From Coprinopsis marcescibilis (taxonomy: Eukaryota; Basidiomycota; Agaricomycetes; Agaricales; Psathyrellaceae), in assembly GCA_004369085.1 (NCBI GenBank), contig ML210296.1, forward strand, positions 63,465 to 76,967: DNA of 13,503 bases. The letters run 5' to 3'. The notes under the pieces are model-generated. The model saw only the letters and a list, made by a program, of their open reading frames with translations, did not search any database and was not told where the DNA came from. Position 1 is the stretch's first letter, and each line of letters starts with the position of its first letter. Shown here piece by piece: positions 1-8,655 of this stretch. The position numbers and the translations under genes are program-made.

Positions 1-561
1 CACCAACACTCGTTCCTTGAACAGCTCGACTCGACGCGCTGACGGGGGAGTTGAGAGTATCTCCGGTAAATGATGGAGGGAGGCAGCGAGCTTTCCGCCA
101 ATTGAATGAAGAGGTTGGAGGATTGGCCCTAGCCTTTGACCGTCTTCTGCGTACCATCGAGGATTGAGCATGTAGGAATGCCAGACCATGAGGACGTCAA
201 TGGGGGGAAGTACGTCCTCAATCGCAATCGAGTCGTCCGTTGGCTTCAACGCCCGAACCCATCGATCGAATCTTTCCACCGCCATATTGACAAACCACCC
301 CCATCGTTTCTCTTCGTCAGGTGGCATATTTGGAATGCTATCCGGCCACGCATGTACGTTCTTCTTGAGCTCCGCGAAGGCATTGAGCAAAGCGAGATGT
401 CCTTTGATTTCGGGGGCAGTGATTAGGAGGGAATCTGTTGGTACACCCCCGATCACGAATTTAGTTGGAAAGGTGTAGGTAGGCAATGTTCCTGAATCAT
501 CCACAGTGTTTTTACTTGTACCTGGAGCCGCCTCAGATGAGTAACTGGGTGGAATGTCCAT
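1..561 (-). CDS. GRDP-like (DUF1399-type) protein, N-terminal part, runs off left edge
   Basis: An uninterrupted minus-strand frame runs from an ATG at 561-559 to the window edge, giving 187 codons with no stop. The product starts MDIPPSYSSEAAP, has a short beta-like segment ending TYTFPTKFVIGGV at about residues 31-45, then helices rich in Trp and Arg (EKRWGWFVNMAVERFDRW, about residues 83-100). A characteristic PPIDVLMVWHSYMLNPRWYA block follows at about 118-137. From memory, the PP(I/L)DVxxxWHxYMLNP pattern, preceded by a helix with RW.WF...AVERFD.W, is typical of GRDP-like proteins, which are common and mostly uncharacterised in Agaricomycetes. The biochemical role is unknown. The ATG was chosen because the family usually begins with a short P-P-x-Y stretch like this one. 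The DNA just upstream on the coding strand is pyrimidine-rich, as fungal leaders often are. The 3' part of the gene lies outside the window. I am confident the frame is coding, and moderately confident of the family name. Confidence 0.85.
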   Translation of the reverse strand, partial: MDIPPSYSSEAAPGTSKNTVDDSGTLPTYTFPTKFVIGGVPTDSLLITAPEIKGHLALLNAFAELKKNVHAWPDSIPNMPPDEEKRWGWFVNMAVERFDRWVRALKPTDDSIAIEDVLPPIDVLMVWHSYMLNPRWYAEDGQRLGPILQPLHSIGGKLAASLHHLPEILSTPPSARRVELFKERVLV

Positions 562-1629
562 GAAGTGAGGTAGAGAATCAGCCTTCAATCAGGGATGTGA
601 AAGGAAGAGGGGGAAGTCATACGTCCAACACAGAGTATCAATAACCAACAGCAGCACAGTCAGCCCACCTCCGCAAAGGACTGGTCCTTCATGTGAGCGA
701 TAGTATCTGAGGTTAGTGCGAATATGACCGTCAACGAATTTGACAGCGGGGTATCACGTCATTGATAGCAACTCAAATCAGTTCCCTGCCGAATCCCGAT
801 TTCGAAAGGTGGTCAACGTTCAGCACTAGCACAGTCGGACTGTCTCCGACATGGTACAATACTTACTGAGCAGGGTGCCCTATACTGCTCGAAACGTCCG
901 AAGTTCGTGTGAGGCCGATCCAAGGTCGATGAGACGATGATCCTAAACTCAAGCACAGACAAACAGCCATCTGAAGTTTCGCTGTTCACTAGCACTTCTC
1001 ACAACCGCTCCGAGTCATTACTATGTTGGGTATCTCTCCCCATGCCTCTTTTCTAACGAAGGAGCGTCCACGGCCCACCTTCCCAGAAATACACGATCAG
1101 TTTAATCGCACCAAATTGGCTCGAGACTCCCAATCACAGCCTGCATGACAATCTGCCAGAGCATCCGACCTGACGAGAAGATCATGGATAAACGACCTTC
1201 TACAAAGGCATTCCGGATTCGGTTGACCGCTCTCCAGAATCGACCTGAAAATAGAGGGTCCCACTGGTGGTGACCACGAAGGCTCACGATCCGCCCTTAC
1301 GCCCACTTGAGATCGTAAGGTGGATGATAAGGTTCGTGGATCTTCGATAATAAAAACATGTCGTCATTTAAAGCACATGTAAACGGGTCGGGTGGTAAAG
1401 ATGAGATACGGAAGCTTAGGTGTACATTATTTAGATGGACGATACAGAACGGTTACACTTGAAAAAATGACGGTGAGGAAGGCTGAGGTTCAGGATGGGT
1501 GGCCACAATCTGGGCAAGGAAGTGGGTCCAGGTGAGGATGCCAGTCTAACAGTTGGAGTTGGGCACTAGTTTTGAGCACCGGTTATATTACATGTCGACA
1601 TTTTAGTTGGTTCGTTGGGAGGAGAAAAG
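562..1629. other. Intergenic stretch, no convincing gene
   Basis: About 1.07 kb lies between the GRDP-like gene (leader side) and the 3' end of the micro-protein gene. The first 100-150 bases hold the CT-rich leader and presumably the promoter of the GRDP-like gene. I saw no tRNA, no repeat array and no long open frame. One minus-strand open frame at 1102-1287 reads protein-like in places (FWRAVNRIRNAFVEG) but has no ATG and a stop just upstream, so I do not call it a gene. The remainder has ordinary mixed composition. Confidence 0.6.
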
Positions 1630-1835
1630 TCAGTCCCGACGTGGGACCGGTCTGTAATTAGGCTCAATAGAACTGAGCGGCACGGTCGGCCTGCGAGCAG
1701 GTTCTGGTCTGTCTGGCGGAGTGACGAGGTAGCAGAATAAACCTAGCCATACAATGTTCGGCCTTCAGTAAGACAAAAAGCGAAAGAGAAGATCCCACCG
1801 GTCATCGCAACAGCTACGACAGTGACTGGATCCAT
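1630..1835 (-). CDS. Predicted 53-residue single-pass membrane micro-protein, two exons
   Basis: Exon 1 runs 1835-1753 and exon 2 runs 1708-1630, joined across a 44-bp intron (1752-1709, GTATGG donor, CAG acceptor). Together they give 54 codons including a TGA stop. Exon 1 encodes MDPVTVVAVAMTGGIFSFAF followed by CLTEGRT, which reads as a short exterior segment plus one membrane-spanning or signal-anchor helix. Exon 2 encodes a Pro/Arg-rich tail (LPEPARRPTVPLSSIEP, then NYRPVPRRD). The splice keeps phase, and without it the frame stops after 30 codons at a TAG inside the intron. The gene has its own promoter-like context: a TATAAA at 1949-1944 about 110 bases before the ATG, then a CT-rich tract before the start. 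I do not recognise a family. The intron is short even for a basidiomycete, so the exact splice is uncertain. If the intron is not removed, the product is a 30-residue hydrophobic peptide. Confidence 0.45.
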
Positions 1836-1943
1836 TTTACAAGAAGGATGAGCGAGATAGAAGTTCTCTGTGGCGGAAGCTATCAGGAAAAGAGAGAAGA
1901 AATGAACGATAGCTTATCTTCCCAGCGTCGAAAACCGCACGCC

Positions 1944-1949
1944 TTTATA
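1944..1949 (-). promoter_or_regulatory. TATA box of the micro-protein gene
   Basis: On the minus strand the sequence reads GCTATAAAGGC, a good TATA match. It lies about 110 bases upstream of the ATG at 1835. A pyrimidine-rich stretch (TTTCTTCTCTCTTTTCC) sits between the two, which is common near fungal transcription starts. It supports the very short reading frame downstream as a transcribed gene. Confidence 0.45.
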
Positions 1950-2602
1950 GCACTTCATTAAGAGGAGTCAATGAAGGCACTGCACGTGTAATAGATAGTC
2001 GAACTGGGACTCCTACTGGTCAAATGTGGTGGCAAGAGGTTGTAAAAATGACAAATTCCGGCCTATTCCGTTGGATTCTATGAATAAATAGCAACTCATG
2101 AATGCATGACCCGCCAAGGCCTCGCAGGCGTCTAACTGTGAGAAGACACCTTCCTTCTCGAGTACAGTGGTGGAGCATCGATGGGGGAACATGGGTTTAT
2201 TTCTTATCATCAGATAGTATGATAGCCCCAAATTTAGTATCATATTCATATTACTATAAAAATACTTTTGGAAGAAAATGAGTTATCATGGATCTACAGT
2301 CTGCAAGTCTATGGAAGGGCTTCCAACTCCCGAGGCGCTTCGAAGCAACGTGGCAACTTTTGTTTCCTTGTCCATTTTGTACTGTCACCCGGTCAGGGAC
2401 AGGATGGTAAGTCTGGAATGTAGGGGTTAGAGTGGTTAGTGTTAGCGTAAGAGTATTCAATCAGGCGCGCCGACGGGCTTTCCCTTTACCTGAAGAAGTG
2501 GGACTTGAACTAAAGGCAGGCTACACGCAAGTGCCGGTTCAATGAAGTGTCCCATCGTCCGTCATTCGCCGCCATGGCCCAGAACCAATGTCATCGTGCG
2601 CC
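1950..2602. other. Intergenic stretch, nothing recognised
   Basis: About 650 bases lie between the micro-protein promoter and the exon-like fragment behind the coiled-coil gene. Minus-strand open frames at 2013-2249 and 2254-2460 have AT-driven, unconvincing translations. A B-box-like string on the minus strand near 2495-2510 (GTTCAAGTCCC) lacks a pairing T stem and the rest of a tRNA. I see no repeat or mobile-element signature. Confidence 0.55.
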
Positions 2603-2916
2603 TTAGGCCTTAGCATCCTCTTCCGTTGCCAGTGCTGCAAGCTTAAAGTAGAGCTCACGAATCGAGTTTGTCAAGTAACCTATAAATACAACAAATTAAC
2701 CTATAAATCAAGCACCCTCCAAAATCTCGAAATATCCTAGTCCCTCCAAGGACCAAACAGTCCACCAAACTCGTACATCATACACTGCACAACAATGAGC
2801 ATCTGCATGTCCGCCCGGAACAGCAGTACAACAGCTGCATCATGGATCTCCAAACCATGGATACTATATCTGATTAGAGACGCGTAGAGGATCGAAGTAA
2901 CCAATAACGGCCACAA
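2603..2916 (-). other. Exon-like fragment behind the coiled-coil gene, possible C-terminal exons or small gene
   Basis: Directly after the TGA at 2919-2917 the same minus-strand frame stays open for 54 codons, including HGLEIHDAAVVLLFRADMQM and then LIVVQCMMYEFGGLF. At 2754/2753 a possible donor (G|GTCCTT) can be joined across 74 bp to an acceptor TTTATAG ending at 2680. That gives a phase-correct continuation GYLTNSIRELYFKLAALATE, then EDAKA and a TAA at 2605-2603. Both pieces read like protein, and the phase match is suggestive. However, no ATG is available except the internal ATG at RADM-Q-M, and the donor is weak. It could be the end of an older, longer form of the neighbouring protein, a separate small gene of about 43 residues, or chance. 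I do not recognise the sequence. Confidence 0.25.
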
Positions 2917-5900
2917 TCAATCCCCGCTCCCCTTTTGCCGTTCACTCTCGCCTTCACCTCCAACGGGACCAACAATAGGTGAAAGTACAAACGGACTTGG
3001 AGTCAGCGAAGGCAACCTCGGTGCAGGATTAGGCGACCTCGGCGCATGTCCACTGAGATATCCACCACCGCTTCCACTCCCACTGTCAGACCCATACCCA
3101 TCCTGCCCTCCCCCAAACACAGCAGGCGACGGCACCCTATTCCCCTCCTCCTGTACATTCCAATCATACGGTCCCTCATCATCATACTGTTCCTCCCTCT
3201 CCTCCACGAGTTCATAAGAAACCTCATTTTCTTGATGATCTTCTTCCTCCTCCTCTGCTTCCTTCTCCTCCTCCTCTTGTTCTTCCTCTTGTTCATTATC
3301 ATCACCTGCCCTTTGCTCATCCTGCTCTTCACCCTCATCTTGCCCATCATCATTGCCATCATCATCATCACCACTCCTATCCCTATCCCAACTCTCCTCC
3401 CCTCCCGGCCCAACGTCAACCCACCTCCTCACACCACCCCTTCCCCCATTCCCATTCTGCTCCTCTTCCCGATACTCATTAAACCTCGCCCTCAACTCCG
3501 TAAAACTATCAGTAGCCTCCTGCACAACAATCAACGGCGCGCCCGTAAAAGGCACATCAAACCCATCCACCGTACTCCCAGTCCACAGCACACCGCGCCC
3601 GCTCCCAGTCAGAACCGCATCGAGCGTATCGAGGGACGTAGAGTGCGAGTTTCCTTCCTCCACATCCGCATCCACATCTGCATAAAGAGGGGGCATGTTG
3701 TCGTCGTTAGGTCTAGGGTTGGGGTCGGTGGATAGATAGGACGGTTGCTCGTCTACCTCCCCGTAAGAACCTTCCTGCTCCCGCTCCCGCTCATGTTCAG
3801 GCTCCTGCCCATCCCCTCCATGCTGTTGATACTGCTGGCCAACATCAACAGTCCCCGTATTATCACAAATCAAAGTAGGGACCATAAGCGGCGTCGCAAG
3901 TTCCATATCCGCCGAAGACGTGCTCATAGCCGAAGGCGAAGCACCAGACGCTCTCAGCCCACCAGACGTTCCAGACGTTCCAGACGCCCTCGAAGCACCA
4001 GATACCACAAACTCTGTTGATCCCCTCTGCTCGTCCAACACACGCGGGACATCACCAATCGTATACGTCCGATCTTGTTCATCCTGCCCCTCGCCCCCTC
4101 GTTCTCCCTCCTCCACCGCCCCTTCATCTTCCTCTCCACCATCACCAGCCCTCTCACTAACATCCCCAAACCCACTAAAGTCGAACAACCCACCCCCAAA
4201 CCTCTCCACAAGCCCACTCACATCCCGGCTCTGATTCCTACTATAGTCCTGATTCCTACTACGGTCTTGATCGCCGTCCTCGGAATAATCCTGATGTCGA
4301 TCATGGTCCCGATCACGACTATACCCCTCACTCGCTCTAAAACTCTCCTCCCCTCCACTCCTAAAACTAACCCCCTCAAACTCATCCAGACTGGCATTAC
4401 TCCTATGCCCATCCCCCTCTTTACCGCGTCCCCTACTCAACCGCACCTCCTCCCCACCAGAAATCGTCTTCCGCCTCTTCCGCCTATGCACATCATACGG
4501 CGGCCCGAGCCACACCCTGCTCGCATCACCAACCCCAATCCCGCCACTGGAAAGGTCACCACCTCGTACCGAACGGTCCAAAGACCCTGTCAGAGGCGAA
4601 AGAGAGCCAAGCTGGCGCAGATGCGTATGCCCATGCCTCTGAACTTGGGCATGCATACGCAGTTCCTGTATCTGCTTCTCAATCCTCTCCTCCTGCAATT
4701 TCATCCTGAGGGTAATCACAAGGGAACTTCAGCCATCCACCCTTCACTGTCCGAGCAAAATCTATACATACCTCGCACATTCATCCTCAACCCTCCCAAC
4801 CCTCTCCACAAGCTCGTCGGAGAGTGCAGCAACAGCATCCTAAACGAAAGAACCACAAAAGTCAGTAAATCATCACAGGACCTTCGCCAAATGCAAGCAC
4901 GTCGAGCGAAATTGAAGACGCAACCACACGAGGGACACCCGCGGCACAACAAAAAAAAAAGAAAAAGGGACACTTACCAACTTTTGCTTATCCCTCCGCC
5001 TCTCAGCCGCATCGCCTCGTACATCACGCCTCTCCCGTTCCCTCAACGTCTGAACCAACCCCTTCAACACTTTAACATCCTCAATTAACCCACTATCAAC
5101 CACAGCAGCAGCACCCGCCCGCTGCCGCCTCTCCTGCTCTCGACTATCCTCCCTGAACTGAGACACAGCCGGGACACTCTGCTGGTCACTGGCTAAACCC
5201 ATCTCTGAGGACGACCGTGCAGTCGCAGAGGACGACGAGGATGGCCTGGGTACCGTCGCAGACGATTTTGAAGATGGTCTTGCTCCCGTCGCAGAGGACG
5301 ACGACGACGAAGGTCTGCGTGCAGCAACAGATGTCGCAGAGGGCGGCCCATGCGCGGTCGCAGCTAACGACAAGGACGGCCTAGGTGCACTTTCAGATGC
5401 ATGCGAGGCAGATATGGGTACAACGGTCGACGAAGGCCACGACGACGGTCTAGGTACATTCGCCGTTGCCGAGGGGCTCTTCGTCGTCGTCGTCGCTGTG
5501 CCCGAGGACGGCCAGGACGACGACCTGTGTGCTCTGTCTATCGCTGGGGTTGACGAGGGCCTATGTATCGCCGCAGCCGAGTGCGACGAGGCCCTTTCAG
5601 CAGCTACGCTTGCTGCACGGTGTGCGGTAGCCATGGATGATGATGACGATGACGGCCGGGTGGGTGCGGGTCTAACAGTAGACGTTGACGCATCCATAGC
5701 CATGGGGTTGGCTCCATTCCCGTTCCCAGCCTCCCTCTCATCGTCCCATCTTCCTTCTTGTCTCGGCTTCTGGCCATCCCTCCCGCCCACGACACCCCTC
5801 CAGCGCATCCTCTCATCCCTGAATGCGTCCACCTGCCGTCCAAGGCTCTGCACATCCTCTTCAAACTTCTGCAGTGGACTTTGCGGTGTTGGGTCCGCAT

Positions 5901-7289
5901 GTGCAAGTGGCGGTGGAGAGTGTGAGCGTGGATGAGGAGTGGGTTTGCGTTGTTGGTTATGTGTCTGTGGCGCGGAAAGACGTGGTGATCCAGACCCTGG
6001 TGCGTGGGGAGAGAACAAGGGAGTATGGTTCACTCCTGATGCAGCTACCGCTGATTTTGATGTTGAGGATGAGCCGGTACGATGAGGATGGGTTGGCGGT
6101 GGAGGTGGAGGTGAAGTGGAAATGGTTGGATGTGGCTTGTGTGAGGTGCTCATTCGTAAATGCGACATCTAAAAATCATTTCGTAAATACATTGAGGGAC
6201 AAAAATTGAGGAAAAAAAGAAAGCAGCACGCGCTTGTTACACCCCGAACACCATAGATAGGAAGAATATGTGTGCACACCTTGTCTGCCAATGACTGTAT
6301 CTCCAATTCAAGGGTGCGATTGCGCGATATCGCCCAATCCAGCGCATGTCCAACTTCCAACCGACCGTAATCGAGCGCAAGATTCGCGTCCATCTCCCGC
6401 TCTCCGACTCTGCGAGCTTTCAACGACATCGATTGAGCACCGGTCGTTCCAGAAGCAGTTTCGTTAAGAGCAGCCAACGCAGAAATTTCAGTACAGCGAT
6501 GTGTACACCTTGCCAACTCGGCTTCGCGTCTCGAGATCTGGGCCTCCAAAGCTCTGATGCGTTTTTGGGCGTTCAGGATGGTCTGTTGGTGGCTCTGGCG
6601 CTCGGTATCGCGTTCCTGGCGTAATGTTTGGATGAGGGAACGAGTGTATGCGAGGTCGTCCTGGGTAATCGTGTTGGGAGTAAGAGGCTGAGTGGCGGGA
6701 CTACCCTGGTGGCTCCGTCGACAATCCACACAGCCCACCCCATTTGCTTTATTGCTTCTCCGATCGCGAATATGACTACAGCTCGGGCCTTCCAGAACTA
6801 AAGACGTAACCGCGAACCCAGCAGGGCGGAGGACGCCCAACCCGCCCTCTTCAACCCTCTCAATCAGCTTATCCAGCACCTCGCGCATCTCCTCCATCTC
6901 CTCTTCCTTCTTCCTCGCCACCTCCATCGCAACGCGTACGCGACTTTTGAGCTGTTTCTCGCGCGCTGCATGTTGTGTGATGAGAGTGTGGTGGGTGGAG
7001 AGGCAGGAAGAGTGGGTGAGCTCGAGGGCATCGAGGGCATCGAGCGTGGCGAGGAGGCGTTGTTGGGTTTGCAGATTTTTGGCGGCGTGTAGGTGGGCGA
7101 GCTGAAGTGCTGTCGCAATGCTGGTCGTGCTATGGCCAACTGTGCCTTTGCTGCCACTTGCTACTGGTATCGGAGACTTGAGACCTCAACAAAAGATAGT
7201 GTCAATGCCGTTTTTCGTCCAGAAACTGAGAAAGACATACGCACTGTACTTCGACCATCCTGTGATTTGGGCTCAGAGGCGGTTGACAT
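2917..7289 (-). CDS. Large coiled-coil, Ser/Pro-rich and acidic protein, five exons, 1333 residues, function unknown
   Basis: Predicted exons are 7289-7241, 7184-6280, 6168-4978, 4839-4772 and 4705-2917, totalling 4002 nt, an exact multiple of three. Introns are 56, 111, 138 and 66 bp. The strongest donors are GTATGT (7240), GTAAGT (4977) and GTATGT (4771), and the 138-bp intron has TACTGAC before TTTAG. The protein begins MSTASEPKSQDGRSTVRLKS. It has an alpha-helical Leu/Ala/Gln region (about 30-125, with KKEEEMEEMREVLDKLIERV), then a Cys/His cluster (C152, H154, C168, C171, H175), then a coiled coil at about 192-243. A Ser/Pro-rich region with imperfect repeats spans about 319-680. Another coiled coil at about 679-760 crosses two introns without a break, which supports those joins. 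A basic HRRKRRK stretch near 812-817 resembles a nuclear localisation signal. The C-terminus is disordered, with Arg/Asp/Ser repeats and a Glu/Asp-rich tract (about 1168-1253). I do not recognise a family; a nuclear or cytoskeletal scaffold is only a guess. The 111-bp intron (6279-6169) is the weakest join: the next exon begins exactly with ATG, so two separate genes remain possible. Confidence 0.7.
5205..5665 (-). repeat. Degenerate coding minisatellite, Ser-rich repeats in the third exon
   Basis: Within the third exon of the coiled-coil gene the protein repeats a motif like ATxPRPSSSSS about seven to nine times with drift (for example TVPRPSSSSSATARSS, RRPSSSSSSATGARPS, NVPRPSSWPSS). At the DNA level, on the plus strand, this appears as recurring blocks of GTCGCAGAGGACGACGA followed by a GGTCT or GGCCT core, with GAC/GTC triplet runs. 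Such tracts expand and contract by slippage or unequal exchange and usually encode disordered linkers. Confidence 0.7.
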
Positions 7290-7859
7290 ATGTTGTAGAT
7301 TAGGGAATGGTCAAGCACTGGCGTCGCCGTCAAGGCGAGCAGCCTCTGGATTCAGAGACAGGAGAACAAGGGTGTGATCGAGGTATTGCTTGTCCGCGCG
7401 TGGAGAGCGGTGGAAGAGCCCGAGCGATTGATTGGCGCTGTTGTCCGCCCGATCCTGATCATCATCTCGTTATTAGTCCTCGACTCCACTAATTTTGGCG
7501 TTGGAAAGGTGAAAAACGAAGGTAAACGGTCATAGTGGGTTAATAGAGGAGAGTGTGTTCTCGCATTTCTTAGACCTCCAAGCGCCATACTGCCCAACGC
7601 CATCAGATTTGCGAGTGAAGACCGAGACATCACTCACTGTTGAGGATCTTGCAGTTTAAACCTGAGGTGCTACAAAGCATAATTGGTGGGTTGCATGGAA
7701 CTTGGTACATGTATCTAGAACGGGCTCCTTGCACTACTCTGTACAAGTTGTACGGCGAGCTGAGGTAACCAACTTCAACTTGAAAGATGCCCGGAGTGAT
7801 CCATTCTATACGTCTCAAGCATATATGTATAAATAATGAGGTACCGCAACCAAGCCAGA
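7290..7859. other. Upstream region of the coiled-coil gene and 3' flank of FunK1 copy A
   Basis: About 570 bases lie between the ATG of the coiled-coil gene (7289) and the end of the open frame of copy A. The part next to 7289 should hold the promoter, but I see no clear TATA box. A minus-strand open frame at 7633-7352 starts MSRSSLANLMALGSMALGG, signal-peptide-like, but then loses protein character and has no supporting splice or promoter. I leave it as unproven. Positions around 7800-7860 still align loosely with the 3' flank of FunK1 copy B. Confidence 0.5.
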
Positions 7860-8655
7860 TCACAAACCATGATAGAAAAATAGGGCGGGTTGGTATGACT
7901 TGGGCTTGTGGACGCAAATTCGAGTGCTCGTGTCATTAACGGAGGTTAGATCTTCCCTCCCGGGGTTTTGCGCGCTTGGCAGCCTTGTTCCCATCCTCCT
8001 CAAACACATCTTCCTCCGTTGCAGGACGCTTTCGTTGTAAAACAGATTCGATGCTCCATATACCATTTGATTTTCGTTCTGTGCTGATGGAATCAGAGAC
8101 ACAATTCGTGGCTGTAACTGAAGAAAAACCCCTGCCTGTGACCTGTTGGCCTTGTCCTTCTTGAATTCATAAATTCCGGCGCATTCGGATGCGAGTTCAG
8201 GAAGTTTCCCCTTCGACCCAGATGCAGCAACAAGACGAGGTCCGCTACGACAGCTTAATTCCGCGGCAGGTAAAATAACCATCTCCGATTGATGGTCAGT
8301 ACGCGCGGCCTTACCTGGAACGCTGCGCTTCAATGACTCGTTTGGGGCCGTTCGAAAGCTGGTGGTCTGCTTCAGTTGGTTGACCCCAGAGATATCCTTG
8401 GCCTTCTCGATAATTGATTCGTAGACCATGTTCAGGGCTGCATAGCCATCCTTGCGCAGTGGGCTCTGAGCCAACGGGTCTAATAGAGCCACCCACCCGC
8501 GTTCTTCACTGAAGATGGCGTTGTCAAGTTGAATCCGGACTTCAGAAGCGGTTTCTCCCGACCAGTTCTTGTTGCTGCTGCCATTCAGGAAGGCGGCGAA
8601 CCATTCGGTAGGGTTACATGAGACTCGAGAGTGCATGTCCCTTCACGCTGTCCAT
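7860..8655 (-). pseudogene. FunK1 copy A: internally deleted fungal kinase relic (N-terminal region plus tail)
   Basis: From 8636 down to 7860 the minus strand is one open frame. Its first about 160 residues match the N-terminal region of copy B at roughly two thirds identity (shared blocks EERGWVAL, YESII.KAK, LKQTT, SECAGIYEFKKDKA, QMV.GAS.LFYN). At about 8034-8027 the sequence jumps straight into the C-terminal tail of copy B. The whole central part is lost, including the N-lobe lysine, HRD loop and activation segment. The tail is entered in a different frame from copy B; its original frame (RPATEEDVFEEDG...SNLR) ends with TAA at 7938-7936. Near the start, 7 extra bases relative to copy B throw the ATG at 8655 out of frame. 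The first intron (8135-8079) has GC in place of the GT donor, is 57 bp and contains no stop. It is most likely a pseudogene; an expressed kinase-less 258-residue protein is possible, since the frame remains open. Confidence 0.75.
7895..8026 (-). repeat. Outer arm A of the FunK1 inverted duplication (tail plus 3' UTR)
   Basis: These 132 bases, read on the minus strand, align without gaps to 13163-13294 on the plus strand with 13 differences, about 90% identity. The segment covers the last 29 codons of the kinase tail, the stop codon and the first 40 or so bases of the 3' untranslated region. Together with the N-terminal homology (8040-8655 against about 9225-9866), the two gene copies make an imperfect inverted repeat about 5.4 kb from end to end. 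Confidence 0.85.

Noticed and set aside
136..478. Plus-strand open frames at the left edge
   Set aside because: They are shadows of the GRDP-like gene on the minus strand, whose translation has the recognisable motifs.
1102..1287. Minus-strand open frame with protein-like FWRAVNRIRNAFVEG
   Set aside because: No ATG start, an upstream stop, no supporting splice partner or promoter, and no family recognised.
2490..2515. Minus-strand GTTCAAGTCCC resembling a tRNA B box
   Set aside because: The bases before it do not pair with those after it to make a T stem, and no D arm, anticodon arm or acceptor stem could be found.
3046..5088. Long plus-strand open frames opposite the last exons of the coiled-coil gene
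   Set aside because: Composition shadows of the GA-rich coding strand; rich in Pro/Leu/Ile without domains, while the minus strand has coiled-coil heptads across phase-correct introns.
7352..7633. Minus-strand open frame starting MSRSSLANLMALGSMALGG
   Set aside because: The start is signal-like, but the remainder is not protein-like and there is no promoter or splice evidence; it lies where the promoter of the coiled-coil gene is expected.
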